DNA of 64,000 nt from Selenomonas sp. WCT3. Lineage in GTDB: Bacteria > Bacillota > Negativicutes > Selenomonadales > Selenomonadaceae. Position 1 is the stretch's first letter; each line of letters begins with the position of its first letter. Below the pieces are notes generated by a model. The model had not been told where the DNA came from. It made no database searches and was given only the letters and a program-made list of their open reading frames with translations. The translations under genes were made by a program, and so were the position numbers. Below are positions 42,637 to 52,122 of this stretch, in pieces. The stretch lies in contig FNCM01000013.1 of the NCBI GenBank assembly GCA_900100835.1, positions 1 through 64,000 on the forward strand. Reading direction: 5' to 3'.

Positions 42637-44038
42637 TGTGAAAAAAAACTATTTTTTTATTGCGATTTATCAGTTTTTGTTATTGTTTGTTCCGCTGATT
42701 ACAACACCGTATTTAACTCGTGTGTTAGGTGCTAGAAGTTTGGGGGTATATTCTTACACAAATTCAATAGCTCATTATTTCACAATTTTTATAATGATGG
42801 GGTTGACTATATATGGGAGTAGACAAATAGCTATCGTCAGAAATGATGAAATTGAGTTAAATAATAGTTTTAGTGAAATAGTATCTGTACAATTGGTTAA
42901 CGGCATATTTTTTTCTCTTATATATAGTATCTACTCATTGTATATATTTTTTTACGAGAAGGAAATTTTCTTTATAACAATATTATGGGGATTTTACGTT
43001 ATTTCCGCTAGTCTTGATATTAGCTGGTTCTTTTCTGGTATGGAGAATTTTAAATTAATAGTAATCAGAAATTTAATAGCTAAGATAATAGTTATTGTTG
43101 GAATTTTTTCTTTGGTTTCAAGAGATGGGCTATGGATTTATATTTTTATAGTATCATTAGGGGATTTTATTAGTCAAATTGTTTTGTGGAAAAATATTGA
43201 TAAATATGTCAAGGTGGAATTTAATTTTGATTATAAGAAATATATTAAGCATTATAAAAAATGCTTGGTATTATTTGTTCCCGTTGTAGCGGTTAGTTTG
43301 TATACAATCGTAGACAAAATCATGTTAGGGTATATGTCGTCATATGAGGAGCTGGCTTTTTTTGATAATTCACAAAAAATAACAGTGTTGCCGCTAGCTA
43401 TTATAACATCACTAGGGACTGTTATGTTGCCGAGAATTTCTAATTTAATATCCCAAAAATCAAATAATAATGTTTTTGAATATATAGGAAAATCAATGAA
43501 ATTTACGTTGGCAAGTTCAATCGGGGTGGCTTTTGGCTTAGCTGCTTTTTCGCCATCGTTTTCGGTTTTGTATTTTGGTCCAGAGTTTTCAAATTGTGGA
43601 GACATGATCGTATTGTTATCAATTACGATACCAATTATAGCGTGGGCAAATGTGATACGAATGCAGTATTTGTTGCCCAATAATATGGATAATGTTTATA
43701 TTTTTGCTGTGATGATGGGGGCGATATTGAATATAATATTAAATATATTGTTGATACCCAGATATAACGCATATGGTGCGATTGTTGCAACGATTGCAAC
43801 TGAGCTGTGTGTGACTTTTATACAGTCATATTACGTAAAGGAAGATTTGCCTTTGCTACAATTTAGTGCCTGGGGATGTGTATTTTTATTAGTAGGCGCT
43901 GTGTTATATTATATTTCGATAAGTATAGGGTTATGTGTCGATTCTGATATAATTTTTTTATTAGTTAAGGCGTTTGGTTGGATTTTTATTTACGGAATGA
44001 CATCGATAGTGTTCTTTAAAATTCTACCCTCTTTTTGA
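42629..44038 (+). CDS. Wzx-type repeat-unit flippase
   Basis: 469 aa from the ATG at 42629, overlapping the polymerase stop by 8 bases. About twelve to fourteen membrane helices belong to the polysaccharide-transport MOP/RfbX family. VPLITTPYLTRVLGARSLGVYSYTNS (read as two overlapping patches, PLITTPYLTRVLG and GVYSYTNS) is the typical N-terminus. The middle DKIMLGYMSSYEELAFFDN segment is also characteristic. It moves undecaprenyl-linked repeat units across the inner membrane. Confidence 0.88.
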   Translation: MASVKKNYFFIAIYQFLLLFVPLITTPYLTRVLGARSLGVYSYTNSIAHYFTIFIMMGLTIYGSRQIAIVRNDEIELNNSFSEIVSVQLVNGIFFSLIYSIYSLYIFFYEKEIFFITILWGFYVISASLDISWFFSGMENFKLIVIRNLIAKIIVIVGIFSLVSRDGLWIYIFIVSLGDFISQIVLWKNIDKYVKVEFNFDYKKYIKHYKKCLVLFVPVVAVSLYTIVDKIMLGYMSSYEELAFFDNSQKITVLPLAIITSLGTVMLPRISNLISQKSNNNVFEYIGKSMKFTLASSIGVAFGLAAFSPSFSVLYFGPEFSNCGDMIVLLSITIPIIAWANVIRMQYLLPNNMDNVYIFAVMMGAILNIILNILLIPRYNAYGAIVATIATELCVTFIQSYYVKEDLPLLQFSAWGCVFLLVGAVLYYISISIGLCVDSDIIFLLVKAFGWIFIYGMTSIVFFKILPSF

Positions 44039-44065
44039 TAAATGTTTTATTTTCGGAGACTAAAA

Positions 44066-45073
44066 ATGAATCAAACAAGAAATTTCAGTATAGATTCTAT
44101 GCGAGTTTTACTAATAGTTATGATTGTAACACATCACTTATTATTGCGAGGAGAGGGAGTGAGACAGTTAGAGATAAATGCGTATAGTGGAGAGTGTATA
44201 TATACCCTTATTAACGCTGTTTTGGTATGCGCTGTTGATGTGTTTTTTTTGATTTCAGGATATTTTAAAATAAAATTCAAGATTCGAAAAATTTTAAAAC
44301 TGATTATCGCAGTATATTTTTTTTATTACACGATTAATGTTTTGTTTTATTTATTTAACGATTTGAGCATAACAACTGATATCTTGAAGGGATTTGTTTT
44401 TCCAATATCAAAATTTTGGTTCGTTTTTGTTTACGTAATACTGTCGGCGTTGTCTGTATGGTTGAATAAATTAATAGATGTTTTAAATACAAAAGAATTG
44501 TTATATTTGTGTTGCGTTCTTTTTGGGATTTTTTGTATCTATGGATTTGTTGTGAAAGATATGGTTGTTGGAGTGAATGATGGATATTCGTTGAATTATG
44601 CAGTGTTTTTATATTTAACAGGTGCGTTGATAAGAAAAAACAATTATCATATAAAAAAAGATAACATTATTTATGGTTGCGGTTTTAGTTTATTCGTTTT
44701 GATAAATATTTTTATTATATATCAGTTTATTTTAGCAAATAAGTATGCTTATGCTTGGCATATGTATTCGTATAATAATCCTTTGGTTTTGGGGGCTGCA
44801 ATTTGTTTGTTTTTATTCTTTTTAAATAGGAGCGGCGGCAGAATTGAATATTATCTTGCAAAGATTAGTAGATATGTTATATATATATATATATTTCACT
44901 CGACAAAATGTATGTTCGAATATATTGTTAAATGGTTTTTACTATACAAAAAATGTGATTTACTTTCAGATGCTGTACTGATTGTTTTTTTTCTGATATT
45001 AATAACGTCGATTGGGAGTGTGGCGGGAGTGGTTTATGAGTTTTTGTTTCATAAAATCGACAAATATATATAG
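44066..45073 (+). CDS. Acyltransferase family 3 membrane protein
   Basis: 335 aa from the ATG at 44066 with GGAG upstream; the longer frame from 44042 has no site. About ten membrane helices are present. The N-terminal SIDSMRVLLIVMIVTHH has the Arg-x10-His signature of the acyltransferase-3 family. These proteins O-acylate cell-surface sugars, so it probably decorates the repeat unit with acetyl groups. It is the last very A+T-rich gene of the cassette. Confidence 0.85.
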   Translation: MNQTRNFSIDSMRVLLIVMIVTHHLLLRGEGVRQLEINAYSGECIYTLINAVLVCAVDVFFLISGYFKIKFKIRKILKLIIAVYFFYYTINVLFYLFNDLSITTDILKGFVFPISKFWFVFVYVILSALSVWLNKLIDVLNTKELLYLCCVLFGIFCIYGFVVKDMVVGVNDGYSLNYAVFLYLTGALIRKNNYHIKKDNIIYGCGFSLFVLINIFIIYQFILANKYAYAWHMYSYNNPLVLGAAICLFLFFLNRSGGRIEYYLAKISRYVIYIYIFHSTKCMFEYIVKWFLLYKKCDLLSDAVLIVFFLILITSIGSVAGVVYEFLFHKIDKYI

Positions 45074-45135
45074 CTTTGCTATAACTGTATTGTTTGGTTT
45101 GCATTTTTTATGATTAAGGAAGGGAGCATGTAGTT

Positions 45136-46302
45136 TTGAAAATCGCAATTGTAGGAACTGGATATGTTGGTTTGTCAAATGGAATTTTATTGGCGCAACA
45201 TAATGAAGTGGTGGCACTAGATATTGTTCCTGAAAAAGTAACGATGTTGAATCAGGGAATATCTCCGATAGTTGATGATGATATTATTGATTTTTTAGCG
45301 AATAAGAAGTTGAACTTCCGAGCAACTTTAGATGTTGGGATGGCAATAGATGGAGCTGACTTTGTCATTATAGCTACCCCGACAAACTATGATCCTGAAA
45401 AAAATTTTTTTGATACTTCATCTGTAGAAAAGTCAATTGAAGAAGTATTATCTATTAATCCAAAGACAATTATCGTTATTAAGTCTACGGTGCCTGTAGG
45501 GTACACAGAGAAGATGAAAAAAAATTATAAGACGGATAATATCATTTTTTCTCCTGAATTTTTGCGTGAAGGTAAAGCACTTCATGATAATCTTTATCCT
45601 TCACGGATCATAGTTGGCGAACGTTCGGAGTCAGCAAAGATATTTGCTGACTTGTTAGTACAAGGTGCATTTAAGGCAGATATTCCTATATTATATACTG
45701 ATTCTACAGAAGCTGAAGCTATTAAGTTATTCGCAAATACTTGTTTAGCATTACGGGTAGCATTTTTTAATGAGCTTGATTCGTATGCTGATGCTCGATC
45801 TTTGAATACAGCTGATATCATACGTGGTGTTTGTCTTGATCCACGTATTGGCAACTTCTACAATAATCCATCATTCGGTTACGGCGGATATTGTTTACCT
45901 AAAGACACTAAACAGCTATTAGCCAATTATCATGATGTACCACAGAATCTTATTGGCGCTGTAGTGGAAGCTAATCGGACGCGTAAGGACTTTATTGCAG
46001 ATGCAATTATCGCTAAGCATCCGAGGTTAGTGGGGATTTATCGTTTGACGATGAAAACAGCATCGGATAATTTTAGAGCAAGTGCTGTTCAAGGTGTTAT
46101 GAAACGTATTAAGGCGAAAGGTATACCTTGTATTGTTTATGAACCTACATTGAAGGAAAATACTTTTTTCTGTTCTGAAGTAGTTGATAACATAATTGAA
46201 TTTAAGAATCGAAGCGATATTATTATAGCTAATCGGTGGAGTGATGTATTGATGGATGTGCGATATAAAGTTTATACGAGAGATATTTATCGAAGAGATT
46301 GA
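45136..46302 (+). CDS. UDP-glucose/UDP-N-acetylsugar 6-dehydrogenase
   Basis: 388 aa from TTG at 45136, with AAGGAAGGGA upstream. It has the three-domain UDP-sugar dehydrogenase layout: [19 protein letters not shown] (residues 2-20), [51 protein letters not shown], and the catalytic cysteine in [16 protein letters not shown]. It oxidises C6 of UDP-glucose (or UDP-HexNAc) to the uronic acid with NAD, supplying an acidic sugar. The base composition is intermediate between the cassette and the flanks. It ends the operon. Confidence 0.92.
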   Translation: MKIAIVGTGYVGLSNGILLAQHNEVVALDIVPEKVTMLNQGISPIVDDDIIDFLANKKLNFRATLDVGMAIDGADFVIIATPTNYDPEKNFFDTSSVEKSIEEVLSINPKTIIVIKSTVPVGYTEKMKKNYKTDNIIFSPEFLREGKALHDNLYPSRIIVGERSESAKIFADLLVQGAFKADIPILYTDSTEAEAIKLFANTCLALRVAFFNELDSYADARSLNTADIIRGVCLDPRIGNFYNNPSFGYGGYCLPKDTKQLLANYHDVPQNLIGAVVEANRTRKDFIADAIIAKHPRLVGIYRLTMKTASDNFRASAVQGVMKRIKAKGIPCIVYEPTLKENTFFCSEVVDNIIEFKNRSDIIIANRWSDVLMDVRYKVYTRDIYRRD

Positions 46303-46511
46303 AAATAAGTGAAGAATGACTCGGTACTGTCAATATTTTTTCGCAAAATCATGAACCCCATTGTGTGCTTACAATGTGGCGAAGCCTGGCACAAACAAGC
46401 ATCAAAGCGCTTTCTCCATCTGGAAAAGTTCCAATGACGCGAGTTCGTCGACTAAAAATGACTTACATGAAAAAGCCAGAAAATCCAGAAAAGTCATTTT
46501 AGCCATATTTC

Positions 46512-46925
46512 ACACAGGGAGGCCTTAGTTTTGACAAAAATTCAACAGATCAAACATCAGAAATCCATGGAATATTGGAAGCAGGTTGTCATGGACCCTT
46601 GTTCTTGTTTTGCGGCCGACGAAAAGACCGTATAAAGGGATTGCTTTGGGACGAGACAGGTTTTCTGCTCCTATATAAGCGGCTGGAGAATGGTAAATAC
46701 CAATGGCCAGATAAACCAGACGACCTGCTGGAAATTTCCGAGCAGCAGCTATGCTGGCTATGAGCATTGGACAGTCAGAGCCACGTTCTGTGCTGGGCAC
46801 ATGTCCGCAGATACTTTGTAGATGATCTGCCCCAAGGACTCAGCCTGGAAGAGGCAGATGCGTCCATCAGTGGACAGGTCATAAAGAGAATCAATGAATT
46901 GTTTGCTCTGGAGAAAGAGTTGACA
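46512..46925 (+). mobile_element. Degenerate IS66-family remnant (tnpA/tnpB/tnpC pieces)
   Basis: Three fragments lie in order. A TTG start with GGGAGG upstream (46531) reads TKIQQIKHQKSMEYWKQVV, like the start of IS66 TnpA. Without a break in the DNA this switches to the C-terminal half of TnpB (LFLFCGRRKDRIKGLLW and LLLYKRLENGKYQWP, 46600-46715). After a stop, a TnpC piece follows (HVLCWAHVRRYFVDD and INELFALEKEL, 46785-46922). Internal deletions have removed most of the element. No intact ends or target repeats were found. It sits at the right edge of the exopolysaccharide locus. Confidence 0.8.
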
Positions 46926-46945
46926 GATAATGCAAATAAAACTTT

Positions 46946-46978
46946 GAGGATAATCGCTGATGCGATTATCCTCGTTTT
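46946..46978 (+). terminator. Hairpin after the IS66 remnant
   Basis: GAGGATAATCGC and GCGATTATCCTC pair perfectly around TGAT, then GTTTTC. Confidence 0.6.
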
Positions 46979-47089
46979 CATTCTGGGACATACTGGATGG
47001 TTTTGCGGTTACCGTGGAGATGCAGTGCCCCACGGCTCTTTGGGGTGTATGATTCGTTTATATTTGTGGTAATAGTGTCTTTTTTGTTT

Positions 47090-47250
47090 CCTCAGGAAGG
47101 TTGAGGATATCCATGGCTTCTTGGACACTGAGGTTTTATGCGGCCATTAGGTTGCGAATGGCTAAGAGCAATCCCACGGTGTGGTCTTCACTGCGGCCTC
47201 CAGTCCGGCCATTGTCGTGAGCTTCTTATATTTTCATTGTGCTGTTATAT
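47090..47250 (-). pseudogene. Fragment related to the Rpn-type nuclease/transposase gene
   Basis: 47195-47240 (GGCCATTGTCGTGAGCTTCT and nearby TATTTTCATT) closely matches 48357-48388 inside the intact Rpn gene, in the same orientation. The flanking 100 bases also look like decayed coding sequence with stops. It is probably the remains of a second copy lost by deletion. The rest of 46980-47300 holds nothing recognisable. Confidence 0.5.
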
Positions 47251-47307
47251 CATATGGCAAACATAATTCTATAGGGCGGCGTGTATAAATATATTGGTAG
47301 GGGCTTT

Positions 47308-47910
47308 TTATTCGATTGCGAGTTTTGGCTGGCAGATGGCTTGGCGGAGGTGTTTCAGGAGGCGCTGTTTTGCTTTGGTTATGCTTTGGTGGGTGATGTG
47401 GAGGAGGCTGGCGATTTGCTTTTGAGGGATTTCGTAGAGATAGATTAGGGAGAGGAGTCGTTTTTCGGCGGGGGTTAGCAGGTGGATGGCTTGGCGGAGG
47501 AGTTCACGGTGGCAGATTTTCTCTTCGTGGCTTTGGCTGCTTTCGGTGTCTTCGTAGACATCCCAGAAGTTTATATCTTCGGTGGCGGTTTGGTCTGGGT
47601 GAATGGTGCGGGCTAGGTAGCGGCGCTGGCGTTTGAATTCGGTGTAGAGGGTGCCGCGGACTTGGCGCTGGAGATAGGCGGCGAAGTAGATGCCGCGGGT
47701 GGCGTCATAGCTTTTGATGGCTTCGTAGAAGGCAAGTCGGGCGATGCCGGGGGCTTCGTCACTGAGATTCATGGCAGCAAGGTGGCGCTGACGGGATTCT
47801 TTGATGAGGAGGCCTTCGTAGTGATGGTAGAGGATGGCGGTGGCTTTTTCGTCTCCGGATGCGGCTTGGGCGATGAGGTTGTCTTCGTCGGTTTTGTTCA
47901 TGTTGTTCAT
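47308..47910 (-). CDS. Sigma-70 family RNA polymerase sigma factor
   Basis: 200 aa. Region 2 spans about residues 25-95, with LIKESRQRHLAAM and YDATRGIYFAAYLQRQVRG, the latter like the YDP-x-G-x-F region of SigH- and SigO-like factors. Region 4 with its helix-turn-helix is about 140-195 (LTPAEKRLLSLIYLYEIPQK, then QIASLLHITHQSITKAKQRL). Region 3 is absent, so it is ECF-like in length. No anti-sigma gene is adjacent. The ATG has AAAGGAGA upstream. What it transcribes cannot be inferred; competence or prophage-type functions are common for such orphan factors. Confidence 0.82.
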   Translation of the reverse strand: MNNMNKTDEDNLIAQAASGDEKATAILYHHYEGLLIKESRQRHLAAMNLSDEAPGIARLAFYEAIKSYDATRGIYFAAYLQRQVRGTLYTEFKRQRRYLARTIHPDQTATEDINFWDVYEDTESSQSHEEKICHRELLRQAIHLLTPAEKRLLSLIYLYEIPQKQIASLLHITHQSITKAKQRLLKHLRQAICQPKLAIE

Positions 47911-48124
47911 AGGAACATCTCCTTTCGTTTGCTTTTAGTATAGGTTGGAAATGCATTTTGGTCGAAAGTATGTTTGATGGTAAAAGCAAAGTGTGTGGGA
48001 ATGTTTCCTGTGCGCGTACATATTCTGTGAGAGGTTTCTGATGGGTTTTGCGAAGGATCGCTAAAAGCCTTATGGCGTGTGAATATCCAAATGGATTGTG
48101 AGATTGCTGTTGATGAAGCAAATA

Positions 48125-48174
48125 AAAACCAGGTCTGTGCAATCGGTAAAAGCCGATGGCACGAACCTGGTTTT
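48125..48174. terminator. Long imperfect hairpin upstream of the sigma gene and after the Rpn gene
   Basis: AAAACCAGGT pairs with ACCTGGTTTT, and an inner GTGC-ATCGG pairs with CCGAT-GCAC, separated by mismatches. A/T runs at both ends suggest bidirectional termination. The rest of the 47911-48199 gap shows no gene. Confidence 0.6.
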
Positions 48175-48199
48175 GTGTAGTTATTGCGGTAAGTTGATT

Positions 48200-49027
48200 T
48201 TAAAGTGTCTTAGCAAGCTCGGCGATACGTTCGGCGGAAAGATGGGTGTATTTCATAATCAACTGAATATCCATATTGTCGCGTAGCATATCAAGGGCGG
48301 TTTGTTCCTGATTTTTGCGTTCGCCTTCAGCTCGGCCTTCAGCTCGGCCCTCAGCTCGGCCATCGTCGTGAGCTTCCTGCATTTTCATTTCGTAGGTCAT
48401 GTAACTCACCCTTTCTTCGTGGTTGGTTTTCGTTTCATTAATATAGGAGTCGATTTCTTTGATGAAGTCATCGGCTATGGGCAGGCCGTTCATGTAGTCT
48501 AGAAAGGCTTTTACATCTGGGGCTACGTCATTGGCGGTGCCCTGACTGCTGAGGAAGATTTTGGTAGCGCCGTCGTTTAGTTCGAGGCTCGTATCTTCAC
48601 AGCATAGATTGCGGAATGTGTAGATATGGCGGTCTTTGTCAAAAAGCGGGAATGGACAGAGAAAGATGATTATGGATGAACGCAGTTCCTTATAGAGTGC
48701 GCCTCTGGCCAGTGAATCCATGTCAATCATAGATTGGTAGTAGCGGCTGCGGGATGCTAGTTCCTGGTCGCCGTAGTCGCGAACCTGCATTTCGATGTCG
48801 TAGATGGTATCATCACCTTCGACATAAACATCGAGCCGTATGCCTTTGCTGTCGTACTTGAATTTGAAGGATTTCTCTTCCTCGAGGTATTTGATCTCCT
48901 TGATTTTGATGTTGAGGATTCGTTCGATTAGACGTTTACAAAATCGCTTGTGCCGCATGACCAATTTGAACATGTAGTCATCGGTGATGGTGAGCTCTTC
49001 CCAAGGTTTGATTTTGTAACCGGACAT
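48200..49027 (-). CDS. Rpn/PD-(D/E)XK nuclease family transposase-like protein
   Basis: 275 aa. The N-terminus (WEELTITDDYMFKLVM) is the family opening. The nuclease core shows IRLDVYVEGDDTIYDIEMQV (20 residues), with Asp and Glu-x-Gln of the PD-(D/E)XK fold, and the SRYYQSMIDMDSLARG motif. A short GRAE repeat (three times, near 226-237) precedes an AELAKTL-type C-terminal helix. Such proteins promote RecA-independent recombination (Rpn) and are spread in Negativicutes. The GRAE repeat DNA is prone to slippage. A decayed fragment of a relative lies at 47.1-47.25 kb. Confidence 0.85.
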   Translation of the reverse strand: MSGYKIKPWEELTITDDYMFKLVMRHKRFCKRLIERILNIKIKEIKYLEEEKSFKFKYDSKGIRLDVYVEGDDTIYDIEMQVRDYGDQELASRSRYYQSMIDMDSLARGALYKELRSSIIIFLCPFPLFDKDRHIYTFRNLCCEDTSLELNDGATKIFLSSQGTANDVAPDVKAFLDYMNGLPIADDFIKEIDSYINETKTNHEERVSYMTYEMKMQEAHDDGRAEGRAEGRAEGERKNQEQTALDMLRDNMDIQLIMKYTHLSAERIAELAKTL

Positions 49028-49187
49028 AATGGAGCACTCCTTTCTTATATTATAACATGAAGAATGTAGGTGGGGTATTAGTATTACGCACGAACTTATG
49101 TTCTTAATATTATTATATCACATGGAGAACGTAAATTCTATAAAAGAAGATGTATACATATCGTATCTGTTGTGATTGTGTGAAGAA

Positions 49188-49231
49188 GCAAGAAGGAGGC
49201 TCTACTGTGGTTAGTAGAGCCTCCTTCTTGC
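49188..49231. terminator. Terminator of the XRE gene
   Basis: AGAAGGAGGCTCTACT and its exact complement pair around a GTGGTT loop (49191-49228). The hairpin continues to CTTGCTTCG. Confidence 0.8.
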
Positions 49232-49247
49232 TTCGATAAATGATTAT

Positions 49248-49580
49248 TTACTCGCCATCTTTGCTGTATGGTTCAAGTAGTTTGTTAATCGCAACGGTGA
49301 TATTATCTGGGGCACGGCGATAGGCCTTTATAAGTTCTTGCTCCTCAGGGCGCAACTTAATTGAAGAGATGGGGCCTTCGCGCCCTAGCAGGTATTCTAT
49401 GGACACACCAAAAAAGTTTGCAAAATCTGCTAGAGAATGGGTCTCGGGGATCCGTTTGTTGTTTTCGAATTGAGAGATTGCTGCAGGAGTATATTTTTTG
49501 CCATAGTTTAAATTGAATTGCTCAATCAGTTCTTCTTGTGTAAGGCCGATTTTTTTGCGAAGTTCTTTAAAACGGGACAT
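49248..49580 (-). CDS. XRE-family helix-turn-helix regulator
   Basis: 110 aa from the ATG at 49580 (AAGGAG 9 bases upstream). The HTH spans residues 3-62: RFKELRKKIGLTQEELI, the recognition part YTPAAISQFENNKRIPE and then SLADFANFFGVSIEYLLGR. The C-terminal 40 residues are helical and may dimerise. It is divergent from the Cys-rich orphan at 49730, with a 149-base A+T-rich gap between them, so it may control that gene. Phage-repressor-like proteins of this type also occur without a phage; no other phage genes are near. Confidence 0.88.
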   Translation of the reverse strand: MSRFKELRKKIGLTQEELIEQFNLNYGKKYTPAAISQFENNKRIPETHSLADFANFFGVSIEYLLGREGPISSIKLRPEEQELIKAYRRAPDNITVAINKLLEPYSKDGE

Positions 49581-49729
49581 GGTAATCACTCCTTGTGTAA
49601 ATAAGTATATATGGATAGAAAAATAAAAAAAATGTTGTTTTAGCTAATAATTATACTTGAAAAATTAACTAATATAGTATAAAATAGCTTGGTGTGATAT
49701 TAACTTAAACGAAAAGAGGTAGTTTTATT

Positions 49730-50146
49730 ATGAGTTGTCATGATATTGGCCGTGGAGTCGATACAATAATGGCCAAGGTACTTGAAATGTATGATGATGG
49801 AAAAATTTCCCAAGAGGCAGCCCTGGAAATGGTAGCAGTCTTTCCGAAGGCGGTGCATTGGTGTGATGGGAACGAATATGAGGCACAGGACACATTAACG
49901 AACACGCATTGTGCAGCCTGTCTGCATAAATACGAGGATGGGGAGAGGTTTGTATGCTATGATGACGTAGATATAAGAAGTGAAGACTTTGCGGATGGAA
50001 AAAGGAATACATGGGATGGGTGGGAGTCAATTATGGAGAAAAATGGATACAATGGCAGGTCGGTATGCCAGGCGTGCTTCAAAAAATACTTTTCCGAGGC
50101 AATTTCAGAAGAGGGGATGAAGCATATTTTTGATAGTATAAGATAA
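49730..50146 (+). CDS. Unrecognised protein with paired cysteines
   Basis: 138 aa. No family was recognised. The N-terminus (VDTIMAKVLEMYDDGKISQE, then AALEMVAVF) is helical. The middle has HCAACLHKYEDGERFVCYDD and the end has SVCQACFKKYF. The two C-x-x-C pairs, about 60 residues apart, could bind one zinc ion. No membrane segment is present. The ribosome-binding site is AAAAGAGGT. It is divergent from the XRE regulator and ends before a terminator. The neighbourhood suggests a transferred or regulatory module. Confidence 0.6.
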   Translation: MSCHDIGRGVDTIMAKVLEMYDDGKISQEAALEMVAVFPKAVHWCDGNEYEAQDTLTNTHCAACLHKYEDGERFVCYDDVDIRSEDFADGKRNTWDGWESIMEKNGYNGRSVCQACFKKYFSEAISEEGMKHIFDSIR

Positions 50147-50193
50147 AAATGGCGCGTTGTTGTCTTCGTGGATAGCGACGTCATGTAAAAGGA

Positions 50194-50237
50194 AAAGCCG
50201 TGGGGAGGTAGCTCTCCGCGGCTTTAATCATTTTTGT
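50194..50237 (+). terminator. Terminator after the Cys-pair protein
   Basis: AAAGCCGTGGGGAG and CTCTCCGCGGCTTT pair with two wobbles around GTAG, then AATCATTTTT. Confidence 0.7.
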
Positions 50238-50333
50238 GTTTGTTCAGCGGAGGCCTGCATGAGGGAACTTCTATCTTTTTCGTTTGGCTTATGATACAAT
50301 AAAGATTAGTATGTATGAAAGGTGGAATGGAGC

Positions 50334-50777
50334 ATGAAAATCACCATTGGCAGCGATCATGGTGCTGTCCAGCTGAAAGAAGAAGTCAAAATGGTGCTCA
50401 AGGAATACGGCGATATCGAAGTTACGGATGTCGGTACGTTTGGCACGGAATCGGTTGACTATCCGGATATTGCAGAGAAGATCTGTGCCGATGTCGTTTC
50501 GGGCAAGGCTGACCGCGGTATTGCGCTCTGTGGTACGGGTATTGGCATTTCCATTGCCTGCAACAAGGTGAAGGGAATCCGCTGTGCGCTTTGCAATGAT
50601 GTTTATTCGGCTAAGATGTCCCGTCAGCATAACAATGCCAATGTGTTGGCTATGGGCGGCCGTGTTGTTGGCTTCGGCCCGGCTGGCGAAATCGTTCGCG
50701 CCTGGGTGGAAGGCGAGTTCGAGGGCGGCCGTCATGAGCGCCGGGTAAATAAAATCATGGCAATCGAGCAGAAGTAA
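50334..50777 (+). CDS. rpiB: Ribose 5-phosphate isomerase B
   Basis: 147 aa from the ATG at 50334, with AAAGGTGG upstream. It interconverts ribulose 5-phosphate and ribose 5-phosphate in the pentose phosphate pathway. The RpiB signatures are ITIGSDHGAVQLKEEV (Asp-His near residue 8), ALCGTGIGISIACNK with the base-region Cys near 65, and RCALCNDVYSAKMSRQHNNA. The C-terminus ends with the usual R-x-x-K segment. It precedes glyA and upp by short gaps, a ribose-phosphate and one-carbon group seen in many Firmicutes. Confidence 0.95.
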   Translation: MKITIGSDHGAVQLKEEVKMVLKEYGDIEVTDVGTFGTESVDYPDIAEKICADVVSGKADRGIALCGTGIGISIACNKVKGIRCALCNDVYSAKMSRQHNNANVLAMGGRVVGFGPAGEIVRAWVEGEFEGGRHERRVNKIMAIEQK

Positions 50778-50857
50778 TCCTGTATTTGCCGCTATACTGT
50801 AAAATTTAATGAAGCAAGTGTCCGCATTCATCATCTGTTTTGTAGGAGGTTCTCCCT

Positions 50858-52105
50858 ATGAGTCTTATGGAAACACTGAAGAAGTCTGACCCCGAAATCG
50901 CTGCACAGCTCGATCGTGAGCTGAACCGCCAGCGTACGAAGCTGGAGCTTATCGCATCGGAAAATATCGTGAGCAAGGCCGTTCTGGAAGCCCAGGGCAG
51001 TGTGCTGACGAATAAGTATGCGGAAGGGTATCCTGGTAAACGTTACTATGGCGGCTGCGAATTCGTGGATGAGGTGGAAACGCTGGCCATTGAACGTGCG
51101 AAAAAGCTCTTTGGGGCGGCTTATGCCAATGTGCAGCCGCATTCGGGGGCGCAGGCCAATATGGCGGTGTTCTTTGCGCTGCTGCAGCCAGGGGATACGG
51201 TCATGGGAATGAATCTGACGGATGGCGGCCATTTGACGCATGGCAGTCCGGTCAATATGTCTGGGAAGTATTTCAACATTGTTCCGTATGGTGTTACGAA
51301 GGAGACCGAGACTATTGATTATGATGCCTTGGAGAAACAGGCAGAGGAATGCAAGCCAAAGCTGATTGTGGCAGGTGCTTCTGCCTATGCACGCGTCATT
51401 GATTTCCCGCGTCTTTCCGAGATCGCAAAGAAGGTTGGCGCCTATCTGATGGTGGATATTGCGCATATTGCTGGACTCGTCGCTGCTGGAGAGCATCCAA
51501 GTCCGGTTCCTTATGCTGATGTTGTCACGACGACAACCCATAAGACGCTGCGCGGTCCGCGCGGAGGAATGATCCTTTGCCGCGATGCCGAGTTTGGCAA
51601 GCAGTTCAATAAGGCGGTGTTCCCTGGTATCCAGGGCGGCCCGCTGATGCATGTCATCGCGGCTAAGGCTGTCGCACTGGGCGAGGCCCTGCGTCCGGAG
51701 TTCAAGGAGTATGCAAAGCAGCTCAAGAAGAATGCCAAGGCCTTGGCGGACACTTTGATTCAGGATGGATTCCGCATCGTTTCGGGCGGTACGGATAACC
51801 ATCTGATGCTCGTCGACCTCACGAGCAAGGGCATCACGGGCAAAGAGGCCCAGTTTGTGCTCGATGAGGTCAATATCACCGCCAACCGCAACACGATACC
51901 TTTCGAGCCGCTCTCCCCGTTCGTCACGAGTGGTATCCGTTTGGGCTCGCCGGCCCTTACGACCCGTGGATTTAAAGAGGATGATATGATAGAAGTAGGC
52001 AACATCATAGCAATGGTCCTTTCGAATCCACAGGATGAAGCCACGAAAGAGGAGGCACGCAAGCGCGTTGCTGTTCTCTGCGAAAAGTACCCGCTTTATG
52101 AGTAA
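50858..52105 (+). CDS. glyA: Serine hydroxymethyltransferase
   Basis: 415 aa, the usual length. It interconverts serine and glycine and loads tetrahydrofolate with a one-carbon unit, using [40 protein letters not shown], and the PLP-lysine segment [16 protein letters not shown] are intact. The ATG has TAGGAGG upstream. The gene is 17 bases before upp and probably shares a transcript with rpiB, upp and ychF. Confidence 0.96.
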   Translation: MSLMETLKKSDPEIAAQLDRELNRQRTKLELIASENIVSKAVLEAQGSVLTNKYAEGYPGKRYYGGCEFVDEVETLAIERAKKLFGAAYANVQPHSGAQANMAVFFALLQPGDTVMGMNLTDGGHLTHGSPVNMSGKYFNIVPYGVTKETETIDYDALEKQAEECKPKLIVAGASAYARVIDFPRLSEIAKKVGAYLMVDIAHIAGLVAAGEHPSPVPYADVVTTTTHKTLRGPRGGMILCRDAEFGKQFNKAVFPGIQGGPLMHVIAAKAVALGEALRPEFKEYAKQLKKNAKALADTLIQDGFRIVSGGTDNHLMLVDLTSKGITGKEAQFVLDEVNITANRNTIPFEPLSPFVTSGIRLGSPALTTRGFKEDDMIEVGNIIAMVLSNPQDEATKEEARKRVAVLCEKYPLYE

Positions 52106-52122
52106 AAAGGAGAAGAAAGAAA

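Noticed and set aside
46575..46763. Intact tnpB gene
   Set aside because: Only the C-terminal half of TnpB is encoded, joined to a tnpA start by deletion.
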